In this document: positions 18,691 to 27,633 of the stretch, piece after piece | How positions within the stretch are numbered: the stretch's first letter is position 1 | How the letters are laid out: every line of letters begins with the position of its first letter | IMG/VR virus record: IMGVR_UViG_3300005663_000797 | Span: 1 to 42,425 of that record | Origin: a virus | Reading direction: 5' to 3' (one strand) | DNA: 42,425 nt | Translations under genes and position numbers: made by a program | The notes under the pieces: generated by a model | What the model was told of the DNA's origin: nothing | Seen by the model: the letters and a program-made list of their open reading frames with translations, nothing else | Database searches by the model: none

Positions 18691-20844
18691 ATGCCAAAAA
18701 TATGGACAAAAATTTTATCAGGAAAGAAAGAAAGCCAGCAACTCACAGAAGAACAACAAGCCGACCTTAAATTCGTAGATGATTTTTACGATGAAGGAAT
18801 GAAAGCCAGACGCCCCTATGAGAAGCAATGGTATATCAATATGGCCTTCTTTCTTGACCAACACTGGCTTACTTGGAACGATACCAAGAGGAAATTGGAA
18901 AAGCCCGTCGTTCCTTCTTGGAGAAAACACATAACGATTAACAAAATAAAACCCAATGTCTTACATATATTAGCCAAACTCACTAAAAATAAACCAATCT
19001 ATCAAACCATTCCCGCTACTACGGAGGACGATGACCGAAACCGAGCAGAAATCTCTTTGAAAGTTCATAAGTATTTACATCGTATCAACCAGATGGACAT
19101 CCTTAATCAACGCCTTTATCTATGGAAAATAATCTACGGGACGGCATTTAAAGAACCTTATTTTGACGAATCGAAGGGAACGAAAATCCCCAAGAAAATT
19201 AAGACTGAAACAATAGAAGGCCAAGAAGTTCCGATTAAGGTTAAAGGCAAAGAGCAATACTACGATACCGATTATACTGGTGAAGTTAATAACGAAATAT
19301 ACAGTCCTTTTTCTATTCTTCCCGAATCAGGAGCAACCGACTTTGAACATTCGCAACGGATGATGAAAATAGTCACAAAGTCAATCGAATACATCAGAGA
19401 AAAATATGAGGCGGGCAAGTTCGTAAATGCGGAGTCCAGGACTGCTGGTTCTTCGGTGCAAAGCCAACTGCTTAATTTGATGGGTGAGCAATATACCACG
19501 CCCCACATCACCCAGAAAGACAAGAAAGAGAAAACATCGGCAGAGGGATTCGCCATTATCAAAGAACTAAAGGAACTACCGAGCAAGAAACATCCCAAAG
19601 GAAGACTCATTAGGGTTTCTAATGGCGTGTTGCTTGACAGTGGCCCTTTGCCTTATAAATTTATGATAAGACGTAGGACTTTCGGAATAGTCAAATATGA
19701 CTACACTCCAGTAGCCGAGAGGTTCTGGGGGGATACTTCGGTCGTTTCTATGATACCCATTAATGTTGAATTGAACAAGACAGTATCCCAGATTATTGAG
19801 ATTAAAAATTTAACGGCCAAGCCGAAGTGGATTGCCTACACACAGAACAAATTAATTGAAACTGCCATTACTTCGGAATCAGGTGAAATAATAACGATAA
19901 CTCACGTCCCAGGCGTTCCAGACCCCCATCCTATTGACCCACCAAATATACCTGCTTATGTTCCGGGATTATTGGAACGAGGGGATAAGGATTTGGAAGA
20001 TGTATCACTTATCCACGAAGTCTCAAAAGGAGTCACGCCTCCCGGGGTGACTTCTGGAGTAGCCATCCAGTTTTTACAGGAACAAGATCAGACAGTCTTC
20101 GGGCCAGTCGCCAGTCGGTTTGAAACCAAAGAAGGCGAAGCGGGAACTTACGAACTGGAAATCGTTAAAGAAAGATATAGAGAATCAAGGGTAATAAAAA
20201 TAGTCGGAGAAAATAACGAAATAGAAGTTTTTGATTTTATGGCTACAAAGGATATGCCTACCGATGTCATAGTTCAGTCGGGTTCTTCGTTACCCCATAG
20301 TTTAGTAGCCAAGCAGCAGTTGGTCTTGCAGTTCTACGACAAGGGAATGCTGGGCGATCCCCAAGACCCGCAAGTAAGACAGAAAGCGATGAGACTGGCC
20401 GAGATGGGCGGGGTTGACGTTATCTACGAAGAGGCGGCCGCTGACGAAAGAGAGGCAGAAAGAGAACACAAACTCTGGGAGAAAGGTTTACCTGCCGAAG
20501 TCCAATTTTTTGACAACCACAAGACCCATCTCATCAGACATTATCTATTCTGCAAGTCCGACAGATACCGCAACCTTATTAAGGAAAGGCCGCAGTTTGA
20601 GGTAGGAGTAAAGGCTCACATTGACGCACACACCCAGCAAGACCCAGAACGAATAGCGATGCAGAAGCAGGAACAGATGATGCAAGAACAACAGCAAGTC
20701 CAAAGGAAGCAGTTGGAAGTCGACAGTGCGATTAAACTCCAAAAAGCAGATGATGACCGAGCAACGGCAGCGAGTAAAGTATTAACAGAGGTTACTACAC
20801 GGGAAAGGCCTCCAGAAAAATCTCCGCAAGGAAAGAAGAAATGA
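18691..20844 (+). CDS. Portal protein (P22-type size)
   Basis: Encodes 717 residues. The dodecameric portal is the channel for DNA entry and exit. The N-terminal part (RRPYEKQWYINMAFFLDQHW, then a NKIKPNVLHILAKLTKNKP helix) and the middle block RTFGIVKYDYTPVAERFWG with a following long helix fit portals of short-tailed phages. The last 100 residues are a Gln/Lys/Arg-rich coiled coil (AMQKQEQMMQEQQQVQRKQ), as in the P22 barrel or stem extension. Position just after packaging genes and before scaffold and capsid agrees. Start follows TTAAGGAGTTCCT. Confidence 0.85.
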   Translation: MPKIWTKILSGKKESQQLTEEQQADLKFVDDFYDEGMKARRPYEKQWYINMAFFLDQHWLTWNDTKRKLEKPVVPSWRKHITINKIKPNVLHILAKLTKNKPIYQTIPATTEDDDRNRAEISLKVHKYLHRINQMDILNQRLYLWKIIYGTAFKEPYFDESKGTKIPKKIKTETIEGQEVPIKVKGKEQYYDTDYTGEVNNEIYSPFSILPESGATDFEHSQRMMKIVTKSIEYIREKYEAGKFVNAESRTAGSSVQSQLLNLMGEQYTTPHITQKDKKEKTSAEGFAIIKELKELPSKKHPKGRLIRVSNGVLLDSGPLPYKFMIRRRTFGIVKYDYTPVAERFWGDTSVVSMIPINVELNKTVSQIIEIKNLTAKPKWIAYTQNKLIETAITSESGEIITITHVPGVPDPHPIDPPNIPAYVPGLLERGDKDLEDVSLIHEVSKGVTPPGVTSGVAIQFLQEQDQTVFGPVASRFETKEGEAGTYELEIVKERYRESRVIKIVGENNEIEVFDFMATKDMPTDVIVQSGSSLPHSLVAKQQLVLQFYDKGMLGDPQDPQVRQKAMRLAEMGGVDVIYEEAAADEREAEREHKLWEKGLPAEVQFFDNHKTHLIRHYLFCKSDRYRNLIKERPQFEVGVKAHIDAHTQQDPERIAMQKQEQMMQEQQQVQRKQLEVDSAIKLQKADDDRATAASKVLTEVTTRERPPEKSPQGKKK

Positions 20845-20948
20845 CAGGACAAACTTTAGCCACATATGCAGGAGCATTAAAACGAGATTACAAAGACTTG
20901 CATATGAGAATTGCTAAAGCGAGATTAAAACGGAAGAAAAGGAGATAG
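20841..20948 (+). CDS. 35-residue protein resembling the capsid N-terminus
   Basis: ATGA overlap with the portal stop. The sequence GQTLATYAGALKRDYKDL closely follows the start of the major capsid protein, GQDLSNFAGALKRDYHGP, then ends in a Lys/Arg-rich helix. Codons differ, so it is not a recent DNA copy. It may bind the same partner as the capsid N-arm, such as the scaffold. Confidence 0.55.
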   Translation: MTGQTLATYAGALKRDYKDLHMRIAKARLKRKKRR

Positions 20949-20950
20949 TT

Positions 20951-21142
20951 ATGCCTTATCCTAACATTCCAAAACATTTACAATCCAAGATGGAAAGATG
21001 CGTTGCTAAAGTTAAAGCAAAAGGCGGAGTTAAAAATGCCTATGCTGTTTGCTATCGAAGTTTGATGGGAAGTAAGGGTGGTGAAAACCCTAACTCAATA
21101 CACGAAAAAATAGCCCAAGCAAGATTAAGGAGGAAGAAGTGA
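20951..21142 (+). CDS. 63-residue basic phage protein
   Basis: CVAKVKAKGGVKNAYAVCYRSL (about 17-38) has two cysteines and a pattern I have seen in small phage proteins near head genes. Basic C-terminus. Preceded by AAAGGAGATAGTT. It overlaps the next start. Function unknown. Confidence 0.55.
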   Translation: MPYPNIPKHLQSKMERCVAKVKAKGGVKNAYAVCYRSLMGSKGGENPNSIHEKIAQARLRRKK

Positions 21143-21408
21143 AAAAGGCAACTAAAAAGGTAGTTAAGAAAGTAATTGAGAAAGAAAAAACCCTTGAAGA
21201 ATTAAACCGAGAAATTAAATGGTTACGCACAGAGTGGCGCAACGATTACAGTTCGTGCAGGACATTAGTTCGGAGAGACAGAAGAAACACCCCTGGCAGA
21301 CTTTATAAGGTATTGAAAATTTCTGACAAGGGATTTTGCATATTGATATATGGGAGAGAAAAGAAAGACTACGAAAATATCTCCTTGGGTAAGGAGTGGG
21401 CGATATAG
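21139..21408 (+). CDS. 89-residue protein of unknown function (GTG start)
   Basis: GTG overlapping the preceding stop, with AAGGAGGAAGAA as ribosome site. A Lys-rich helical N-terminus (KKATKKVVKKVIEKEKTL) and a beta-like end (YKVLKISDKGFCILIYG). Not recognised; lies between portal and scaffold. The 63 bases after it hold only a weak hairpin (GCGGA/TCCGC). Confidence 0.5.
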   Translation: MKKATKKVVKKVIEKEKTLEELNREIKWLRTEWRNDYSSCRTLVRRDRRNTPGRLYKVLKISDKGFCILIYGREKKDYENISLGKEWAI

Positions 21409-21471
21409 AAGACCAAGCGGAACAAAGTCTATTAGGACTAATCTAAAATCCGCAGTCTAAGGAGGAGTAGG

Positions 21472-22308
21472 ATGCCTATCGTAGAAAAAGAAGAGAAGAA
21501 GGGTGACCAAGTAGTCTTAGAGGAAAAAGGAACTCCAGAGAAAGAAACGGAGCAACCCAAACCCGAAGGTGACACAGTCAAACCCGAAGAAGTAAAGATG
21601 GTGGAGATTGAGGGGAAGAAAATGCCACTCTCTCAAATTCAGGAGGCTTTGAAAGATTCTGAAAACAAGAGCAAGTGGCAGAGAGAACTAACCCAGAAAG
21701 GCCAGAGTATTGCCGATGACACCAAATTGATTGAGCGACTCAAACCGATGGCCGCTTTTCTTGACGACCCTGCTAATGAGGAAAAACGTAAGAAAATTGA
21801 GGCTATCGCCGAGGGGATTGAAGAAGCAAGAGAAGAACTGCCTCCAGAGGATGAACTCGAAGACCCTGCTATTGCCAAGTTAAGAAAGAAGTATGACATA
21901 GCACTTGCCAAAATTGATAAGACGCTAACAACCATACAGCGTGGTTCATCTGAAAAAGAACTGGCAGACACTGCACGAGAAGTTGCTCAAGAAAGGAAAG
22001 AAGTCAAGGTAAAATACAAAGACCTGGACGAGAGTGAACTTGCTTTTATCGAAGAAATTGCTCTTGGAAGACAAGGCGAAAATCTTGTCAAGGTCGCCGA
22101 TGAGTATGTTAAATACCTACAGGGAAGGGACAAAGGCACTATCAAGACATACTTGGAGGACAAGGAAAAAGACGGCAAGAAATTCGCTGAAATTGGGGGT
22201 TTACCATCTGCTTCACCTGAAAGAAAATTATCCCTCTGGGGAGAGGGAAAGGATTCACCAAGAAAAGCACTTGAAAACACATTAAATAGATTGAAAAAGG
22301 AGGAATAA
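21472..22308 (+). CDS. Scaffolding protein
   Basis: Encodes 278 residues, highly charged and helical, with an acidic Pro/Glu/Lys-rich N-terminus and long coiled coils, ending in a basic helix (SPRKALENTLNRLKKEE). This composition and the position directly before the capsid gene (one base apart) are typical of scaffolds, which guide capsid assembly and then leave or are degraded. The basic C-terminal helix is the part that usually binds coat protein. AAGGAGGAGTAGG precedes the start. No protease motif is visible. Confidence 0.75.
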   Translation: MPIVEKEEKKGDQVVLEEKGTPEKETEQPKPEGDTVKPEEVKMVEIEGKKMPLSQIQEALKDSENKSKWQRELTQKGQSIADDTKLIERLKPMAAFLDDPANEEKRKKIEAIAEGIEEAREELPPEDELEDPAIAKLRKKYDIALAKIDKTLTTIQRGSSEKELADTAREVAQERKEVKVKYKDLDESELAFIEEIALGRQGENLVKVADEYVKYLQGRDKGTIKTYLEDKEKDGKKFAEIGGLPSASPERKLSLWGEGKDSPRKALENTLNRLKKEE

Positions 22309-22309
22309 A

Positions 22310-23641
22310 ATGGGACAAGACCTTTCGAATTTTGCTGGTGCCTTAAAGAGGGATTATCACGGCCCGATTGTAGACGCTCTTAACAACCTCAGCATCCTCT
22401 ATTCGCAGTTGGACAAAAACGAGGAAGATGTTCAGGTTTCAGGAGAGGGTTTTTCGGCCTACATTCCCATCAAGGTCAAGCGAAATGTAAGAGGCGTTGC
22501 CGTCCGTGCAGAGGGCGGAGTTTTACCCACTGCTGGCCATACGACAGTTAAGCAGTTAGTTATACCTTTGATGTATAACTACGGCGGAATTAACTTTACT
22601 GGCCAAGTAATCAAAGCATCTGCAAAGTCTGCGACTTCGTTCGCCAAAGTGGCGGATTTAGAAGTCAAGGATATGGTTACCAATTTCAGGATTGGGACCA
22701 ACAGGCAGATGTTTGCACCTGCCTCTGGCTATTTATGCCAGACCAATGGAGCCGACCAAAGTGGTTCCAATTCTACGGTAACCGTAAACAATCCAGGAAC
22801 ACAGTGGTTCGAAGTGGGAATGACAGTTCAGTCGTTCCCCGACACTACTTCTGGAGCGGCCTCTGGTGATAGTGACATCAGTCAAGGATTGACAGAACCA
22901 ACCTCGCATATGGTTGGGAACATTCTGTCTTCCACGACCTTCCAATTGAACGATTACACTGATGCCGAGATTACCACTGAAAAGTGGGCTACTGACAGGT
23001 TCATCTTCAACTGGGGAGCCAGAACTTTGGAGATGAACGGATTGATGGACATAATCGATAATTATAGCCTTCAGTCAACTTCATCTTGGTTCGGACTTCA
23101 GTTAGGACTCCAGACCATTCACGGTTTGAGCAGGTCAACTTATCCTATACTGGAATCTAACATCGAGCACGGTAGCAACAGTAACAGGGACATTTCCGAG
23201 GGTTTGCTACAGGACTTGCTGGACGCCATTGAAAAGTCAGCGGGGAAACAGCAAGACAACAGGACGCTTCACTTCATTACTACTTATGGTGTGAGGAAAA
23301 TGTATGCCGACTTGCTACAGGCAGACAGGAGATATATGAAACCTGTCGATTTGAAGGGTGGATGGAAAACCCTTGCTTATCAGTCAGGGAATGACTTAAT
23401 TCCTTTCATTGTTGATAAGCATTGCACACCTAACACTGTCTTCTGTTTTGACACCCGATACTTGAAAATCTACCGGGCGGGCAACTTTGACTGGATGGAT
23501 TTTGACGGGCATATGTTCAGGCAGAAGGTTGATACCAGTGGAAGATACGATGTATGGGAAGCAATGATGTACTGTTACATGAATCTTGGCTGCTCCAGCT
23601 TTCGTAACCAGGGCGCTTTGAGGGATATCAGCGAGAGTTAA
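22310..23641 (+). CDS. Major capsid protein (HK97-fold family)
   Basis: Encodes 443 residues. Order and features fit a major capsid protein: an N-arm (MGQDLSNFAGALKRDYHGPI), an E-loop-like Gly-rich region (VRAEGGVLPTAG), a long helix region, a Ser/Thr-rich insert at about 140-220 (possibly an I-domain or surface domain) and a conserved-looking C-terminal block with GRYDVWEAMMYCYMNLGC. It directly follows the scaffold gene with AAGGAGGAATAAA as ribosome site. A 35-residue protein at 20841 copies its N-arm motif. Fold assignment is from context and pattern. Confidence 0.85.
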   Translation: MGQDLSNFAGALKRDYHGPIVDALNNLSILYSQLDKNEEDVQVSGEGFSAYIPIKVKRNVRGVAVRAEGGVLPTAGHTTVKQLVIPLMYNYGGINFTGQVIKASAKSATSFAKVADLEVKDMVTNFRIGTNRQMFAPASGYLCQTNGADQSGSNSTVTVNNPGTQWFEVGMTVQSFPDTTSGAASGDSDISQGLTEPTSHMVGNILSSTTFQLNDYTDAEITTEKWATDRFIFNWGARTLEMNGLMDIIDNYSLQSTSSWFGLQLGLQTIHGLSRSTYPILESNIEHGSNSNRDISEGLLQDLLDAIEKSAGKQQDNRTLHFITTYGVRKMYADLLQADRRYMKPVDLKGGWKTLAYQSGNDLIPFIVDKHCTPNTVFCFDTRYLKIYRAGNFDWMDFDGHMFRQKVDTSGRYDVWEAMMYCYMNLGCSSFRNQGALRDISES

Positions 23642-23669
23642 GAGTGATTGACGAAATGAGAGGATTTCT

Positions 23670-24152
23670 ATGGAAGACAACATTTTCATTTTGAACTATG
23701 TTGCAGGATTGTTTGACGGTGAGGGCTGTATTGTTGTTGCCCTTCAGAAACCAACCCCCAAAAACCAACTTCAATCTACCATCCATTGGCTTCAGGTAGC
23801 CATAGCCATGTCTCACCAGCCAACGATGGAGTGGTTGAAAGGTTGTTTTGGAGGTTGTATTGTGACCGATAAAAAAGGAAAAAGTAGGGGAGACAGAAGG
23901 CCTCACTATTCTTGGAGAGTCCAAGGCAATCAAGCCAAAGATTTCCTTCTCAAAATAATCCCATTCTTGAGATACAAAAAAGAACAAGCACTTCTGGCCA
24001 TTGATTTTCAGACCAAGAAACAAGAACAGAAAGGGAAGCCATATGTTAAACTTCCCGATATCATTGTTCAAGAAAGAGAGGAATACAGAAACAGACTTCG
24101 ACGAATGACAAACGGAAAAATGTCTGTTACTGGATACCAAAACAGTTTTTAG
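23670..24152 (+). CDS. LAGLIDADG homing endonuclease (single-motif)
   Basis: Encodes 160 residues with one LAGLIDADG motif, YVAGLFDGEGC (10-20), where D16 and E18 lie at the catalytic positions. Single-motif members act as homodimers that cut long DNA sites. The rest has the usual GNQAKDFLLKIIPFL and KKEQALLAIDFQ helices. It stands alone between the capsid and a structural gene, with no intron boundary visible. It is thus a free-standing homing gene likely targeting this locus in related phages. The ribosome site is weak (AGAGG), typical of such selfish genes. Confidence 0.85.
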   Translation: MEDNIFILNYVAGLFDGEGCIVVALQKPTPKNQLQSTIHWLQVAIAMSHQPTMEWLKGCFGGCIVTDKKGKSRGDRRPHYSWRVQGNQAKDFLLKIIPFLRYKKEQALLAIDFQTKKQEQKGKPYVKLPDIIVQEREEYRNRLRRMTNGKMSVTGYQNSF

Positions 24153-24164
24153 TTTTTAATCTAT

Positions 24165-24196
24165 CTTGCGGGGGAGTTCCATAACTTCTCCGCAGG
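24165..24196 (+). promoter_or_regulatory. 14-bp hairpin without U-tract
   Basis: CTTGCGGGGGAGTT (24165-24178) pairs along its full length (three G-U) with AACTTCTCCGCAGG (24183-24196), loop CCAT. No T-run follows. It lies 20 bases before the start of the structural gene at 24216 and may stabilise its mRNA 5' end or mark an RNA processing site. Confidence 0.65.
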
Positions 24197-24215
24197 TAGA
24201 ACAAGGAGGAATGAA

Positions 24216-26735
24216 ATGGGAAAGAAACGATTTATAGGGATGGCTCTGGTGGCTGTCTTGCTGTTGGTGGCTTCGGTTTCAGATGCAACAATCAAGAACC
24301 GTGGTGTCCACAAGAAGGCCGACATCGATTTGGGCAAGATCAATATTGAGGATAGCCCAAACGAACATAGGGCTTTGGCAGACGGCTACAACAGGTATCT
24401 ACAACTACCCAAACCGACCAACGCCCAACAGATTACACCTGCTTCTGGTTACAACGGGGCGATTTACTACGACTCCTCTGATGACATTCTTTATGCTGTT
24501 ATCGGAGGGTCAGCGGTTGACTTGGGTGCGGCTGCTTCTACCGAGACTTTGGACGCTGCCTACACAGCAGGAGCAACTATCCTGCTTGATGCGACTGGTA
24601 ATCTATCAATCACGACCAACCCTGATAGTAACCCTGCGTATCTTCTTTTAGATACCGTAACAGGTTCGGGGGCTGCGGCTGAAATGATAAAGATTACCAC
24701 GACATCTGGCACGATTACTGATGCCATTGATTTGTCTGATGCTGGGATTGTCAATGCTATCAACATTGGGGCGAATGTCATCTTGGGTGGTGAGGCGACA
24801 ATCGACTTCACCGACTTTGATGTGTCGGCTGATGGTTTGATTATTGTTGCTAACGATGCTGACGGGGTTGCGCTAACGGTTAGTCCGTCGATTGCCACTA
24901 CTACGGCTATTGATGTGACTGACGCCAACATCACCAATTCAATATCGGTTGCTGCTAACAAAATCTTGCTCACTACTGGAACTATTGAAGGTGGTGCGGC
25001 AGTGATTGACTTCACTAACTTTGATGTTAGTGGTGCTGGTGCGATTGTTGGAACGTCTTTAGACGTTGGCTCTGGAAATATTACTACCACAGGCAATTTA
25101 GATGTGGGGAATGTTCTGGAGAGTGCAATTCAGCCCGCAAGTGGTAATTTGACCATAGATGGTGCTACTGGTGCTTCTACGATTACCATAGGTAATCTTT
25201 CAACTGCTGGTATTACGATAAGTGATAATGTTACCTTTGGTGTAACTTCGTTGTTTTCTGGAGCAACTGGGTTAGGTTTTAGACAAGCATCAGAAGTTAT
25301 CAGTTCATCTATTGCTGACCAATTAGACATCGATGCGGTTGGAGAAGTGGAAATCGCTACGGCAATTCTTGATGTGAATGTAACCGATAGTTCGTCTATT
25401 CAAGTTACAGGCACGTCTAAGAATTTTGACATTGCCACAAGTGATGGCGATATTACTTTGACTGCTGTTGGTGGAACTCCTGGTGACATTATTCTCAATG
25501 CTGGGGATGATGTTACTATTGACGCAGTGGGATTGCTTGAGTTAAATTCGTCTGCTGGCGTTATCAGTATCGGAAACGATGCCGTCACGCAGAACATTAA
25601 CTTGGGAACTGGTGCTGCAGCAAGAATAGTTACCCTCGGTGAGATAACCACTCTTACTGAAGTCCAGATTGATGGACTTTTGGTTGACATCAATGCTGGC
25701 AGTTCTGGTCTTACAATGGACGCAGGAGCCGCTTCTAACTTAACGACTTCTGCTGGCGACTTGACGCTTGAGTCTGCGGCTGCTTCAGTCAACATTAACG
25801 CTAATGAGACTGTGGCTGATCAGATTAAACTGAATGCTCAGGGAACTGTAGCAAGCACGAGTGCCATCAATATCACTACCACTAATGGTGGGATAATGAT
25901 TGACGCTAATGGTGCTACCAATGGCGACATTACGATTGATGCCGCAAACGACATCGATATGAATGCCGCCTATCTTGGTGTCATTACCCTGGATACAGCC
26001 GATGATGCGACTGCCGATGCTACCGCAATAGCCGACATCACGATTACTGCGGGTGCTAAAGGCGCTGGAACTGGAGATGGTGGAGATGTAATCCTTGTTG
26101 CTGGTGATACTACTGGCGGAGTGCAGGGATACATCAAACTTCAGGATGATGTTCTGGTTCAGACCACTGAGAAAATCTACTTCCAAGACACAGGAACATT
26201 CATCAATTCTCCTGCAAACGGGAAGATTGAGATTGAAGCCGATGGTGCTGGTAACGATGACATCACTCTTGATGGTGGAGTCACCATTCCAACAGGTCAC
26301 ATTTTGACGATAGCTGACGCTGGGTCTATCACTTTGAATGCCGAGAAAGTTACGGCTCACAAGGAAGTATCGGTCGCTGTTTACGCTACGGCCAACACAG
26401 CCAACAGTTTCGGTATTCTACCGATAATTGCTAACTCCAAGATTACCCACATCTCTGTAGGCTTTGTGGCTATTCCTGCCTCTGGGGGTGGGACGGTTCT
26501 GTTAGAAGTCTACAACAGAGACGGCGGAGCGGCTTCGGATAACTTGTTAAATGCTGCTACTTATGACCTTGAGGGAATGACCGATATGGTTGCTGCTGAT
26601 ATGACTCTTACTGGGACTGGTGGAGACTTACAGCCCGATGATGGCGATTTTGTGTATGTCGTCATTACCTCCAACAACGGTGATATGACTGGTGGAACTG
26701 GCGGAGTGATTAACATCAAATACACCATTGATTAA
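24216..26735 (+). CDS. Large beta-repeat structural protein with signal peptide
   Basis: Encodes 839 residues. Residues 1-24 look like a Sec signal (KKRFIGMALVAVLLLVASVSDA). The rest is Thr/Ala/Gly/Asp/Ile-rich, nearly free of aromatic residues, with repeated short strands such as IDFTDFDVS and IDFTNFDVS and ending modules like SGDITLTAVGG and GDIILNAGDD. This suggests a beta-helix or fibre-like stack. The last 130 residues (from VSVAVYATANTA) look like a separate jelly-roll-type domain. Position after the capsid suggests a decoration, spike or fibre protein. A signal peptide is unusual for a virion protein. GGAGGAATGAA precedes the start. Confidence 0.7.
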   Translation: MGKKRFIGMALVAVLLLVASVSDATIKNRGVHKKADIDLGKINIEDSPNEHRALADGYNRYLQLPKPTNAQQITPASGYNGAIYYDSSDDILYAVIGGSAVDLGAAASTETLDAAYTAGATILLDATGNLSITTNPDSNPAYLLLDTVTGSGAAAEMIKITTTSGTITDAIDLSDAGIVNAINIGANVILGGEATIDFTDFDVSADGLIIVANDADGVALTVSPSIATTTAIDVTDANITNSISVAANKILLTTGTIEGGAAVIDFTNFDVSGAGAIVGTSLDVGSGNITTTGNLDVGNVLESAIQPASGNLTIDGATGASTITIGNLSTAGITISDNVTFGVTSLFSGATGLGFRQASEVISSSIADQLDIDAVGEVEIATAILDVNVTDSSSIQVTGTSKNFDIATSDGDITLTAVGGTPGDIILNAGDDVTIDAVGLLELNSSAGVISIGNDAVTQNINLGTGAAARIVTLGEITTLTEVQIDGLLVDINAGSSGLTMDAGAASNLTTSAGDLTLESAAASVNINANETVADQIKLNAQGTVASTSAINITTTNGGIMIDANGATNGDITIDAANDIDMNAAYLGVITLDTADDATADATAIADITITAGAKGAGTGDGGDVILVAGDTTGGVQGYIKLQDDVLVQTTEKIYFQDTGTFINSPANGKIEIEADGAGNDDITLDGGVTIPTGHILTIADAGSITLNAEKVTAHKEVSVAVYATANTANSFGILPIIANSKITHISVGFVAIPASGGGTVLLEVYNRDGGAASDNLLNAATYDLEGMTDMVAADMTLTGTGGDLQPDDGDFVYVVITSNNGDMTGGTGGVINIKYTID

Positions 26736-26745
26736 CTGAATTTGT

Positions 26746-26833
26746 GGAGGGGCAGGATTTTATACTTGTGGTATTCAGTCGCACTGTGGTAACACAAAGG
26801 ACTGACCACTTTTCATAGACCTCCTGCCCCTCC
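26746..26833 (+). ncRNA. Structured RNA element between structural genes
   Basis: A perfect 12-bp helix, GGAGGGGCAGGA (26746-26757) with TCCTGCCCCTCC (26822-26833), encloses three stacked helices: GTGGT/ACCAC (26768-26772, 26805-26809), CAGTC/GACTG (26776-26780, 26800-26804) and TGTG/CACA (26785-26788, 26793-26796) capped by GTAA. No U-tract follows, so it is not a normal terminator. It lies between two genes 10 and 13 bases away. Possible roles are mRNA stabilisation, processing or translation control. Confidence 0.7.
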
Positions 26834-26846
26834 GTGAGAGAGAATT

Positions 26847-27278
26847 ATGCCTACTATGTTGAAAGAAGTTTTGAAATACAGCAAGGGACAAAAGGGTCTT
26901 TACAAGAATTGGCGAGCCCAAAAGATGCTTCAGAGTTACGACAAGGATTTAGTAGTCAGGTGGCTCTATGACAAGCACCGTTGGTCAATTTGGACTAAAG
27001 ACCGAAAGGGAAAAGAATATCTCATCTGTGTGGTAGAGAATCTTGATGGCAGTTACCGAAACATTGACCGTAGAGACCTCATATCTCTTATTAGAGCCGA
27101 CTTATACCGCAGAACAAGGGCAGATACCCTTCTAAAGGAAATCGAGACACACAACGCAACCTTAGAAGAGAGCAAAAGAAAGAAATTGAGTGACGATGTG
27201 CGGGCGATAAGTCGGGAACGTTGGAGATACACTTTCGGGCATCCTGTGGTAAATGTTCCATTCAACTTGAAAGGATAG
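26847..27278 (+). CDS. 143-residue virion-region protein of unknown function
   Basis: Basic, helical and aromatic: WRAQKMLQSYDKDLVVRWLYD at about 23-43 and WRYTFGHPVVNVP near the end. This wording occurs in hypothetical proteins of the head-neck region of podovirus-like genomes as far as I can recall. Lies just after the structured element. Function unknown; a neck or connector role is possible. Confidence 0.6.
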   Translation: MPTMLKEVLKYSKGQKGLYKNWRAQKMLQSYDKDLVVRWLYDKHRWSIWTKDRKGKEYLICVVENLDGSYRNIDRRDLISLIRADLYRRTRADTLLKEIETHNATLEESKRKKLSDDVRAISRERWRYTFGHPVVNVPFNLKG

Positions 27279-27282
27279 AAGT

Positions 27283-27633
27283 GTGAAATCTATCTTGAAT
27301 TTAGGGAAAAAATCGTGTCAACGTTGTGGATTGTGCTGTTATTTACAAACTAATGTAGCGGTAGAAGGCAAGCAGTTCATCCCCGTTCCCTTGATGGTGG
27401 ACGGTTTCAGCGAAAGCGAAAAGAAGTATTTGTCTCTTCAAGTGTGTGCATCTTTTGACCGAGCAACAAGGAGATGCAAAGATTACGAGAACAGACCTCC
27501 TGCGTGTAAGAGATTTTTCTGTAATGGGAAACCCCGACCACAAGTTCTGAACATAACTGGATTGCCAACAAAAACCATACAACCAAAAAGAATTTTAATG
27601 CCAAATAGAGAGATGAGAAGGAGGATGAAATGA
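27283..27633 (+). CDS. CxxCxxCC metal-binding protein (YkgJ-like)
   Basis: Encodes 116 residues from a GTG with AAGGATAG upstream. CQRCGLCC (12-19) and a later CASF ... RRCKDYENRPPACKRFFC block match the CxxCxxCC family (zinc/iron-chelating, YkgJ-like). Bacterial members are poorly characterised metal-binding proteins. It is unusual inside a phage morphogenesis operon. A 4-base overlap couples it to the next structural gene, so it may be needed for folding or assembly of a metal-containing virion part, or be a misplaced accessory gene. Confidence 0.7.
   Translation: MKSILNLGKKSCQRCGLCCYLQTNVAVEGKQFIPVPLMVDGFSESEKKYLSLQVCASFDRATRRCKDYENRPPACKRFFCNGKPRPQVLNITGLPTKTIQPKRILMPNREMRRRMK

Noticed and set aside
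24560-26360. Long minus-strand open frames opposite the beta-repeat gene
   Set aside because: They are shadows of the repetitive Thr/Ala/Asp codons of the plus-strand gene; no ribosome sites or recognisable products.
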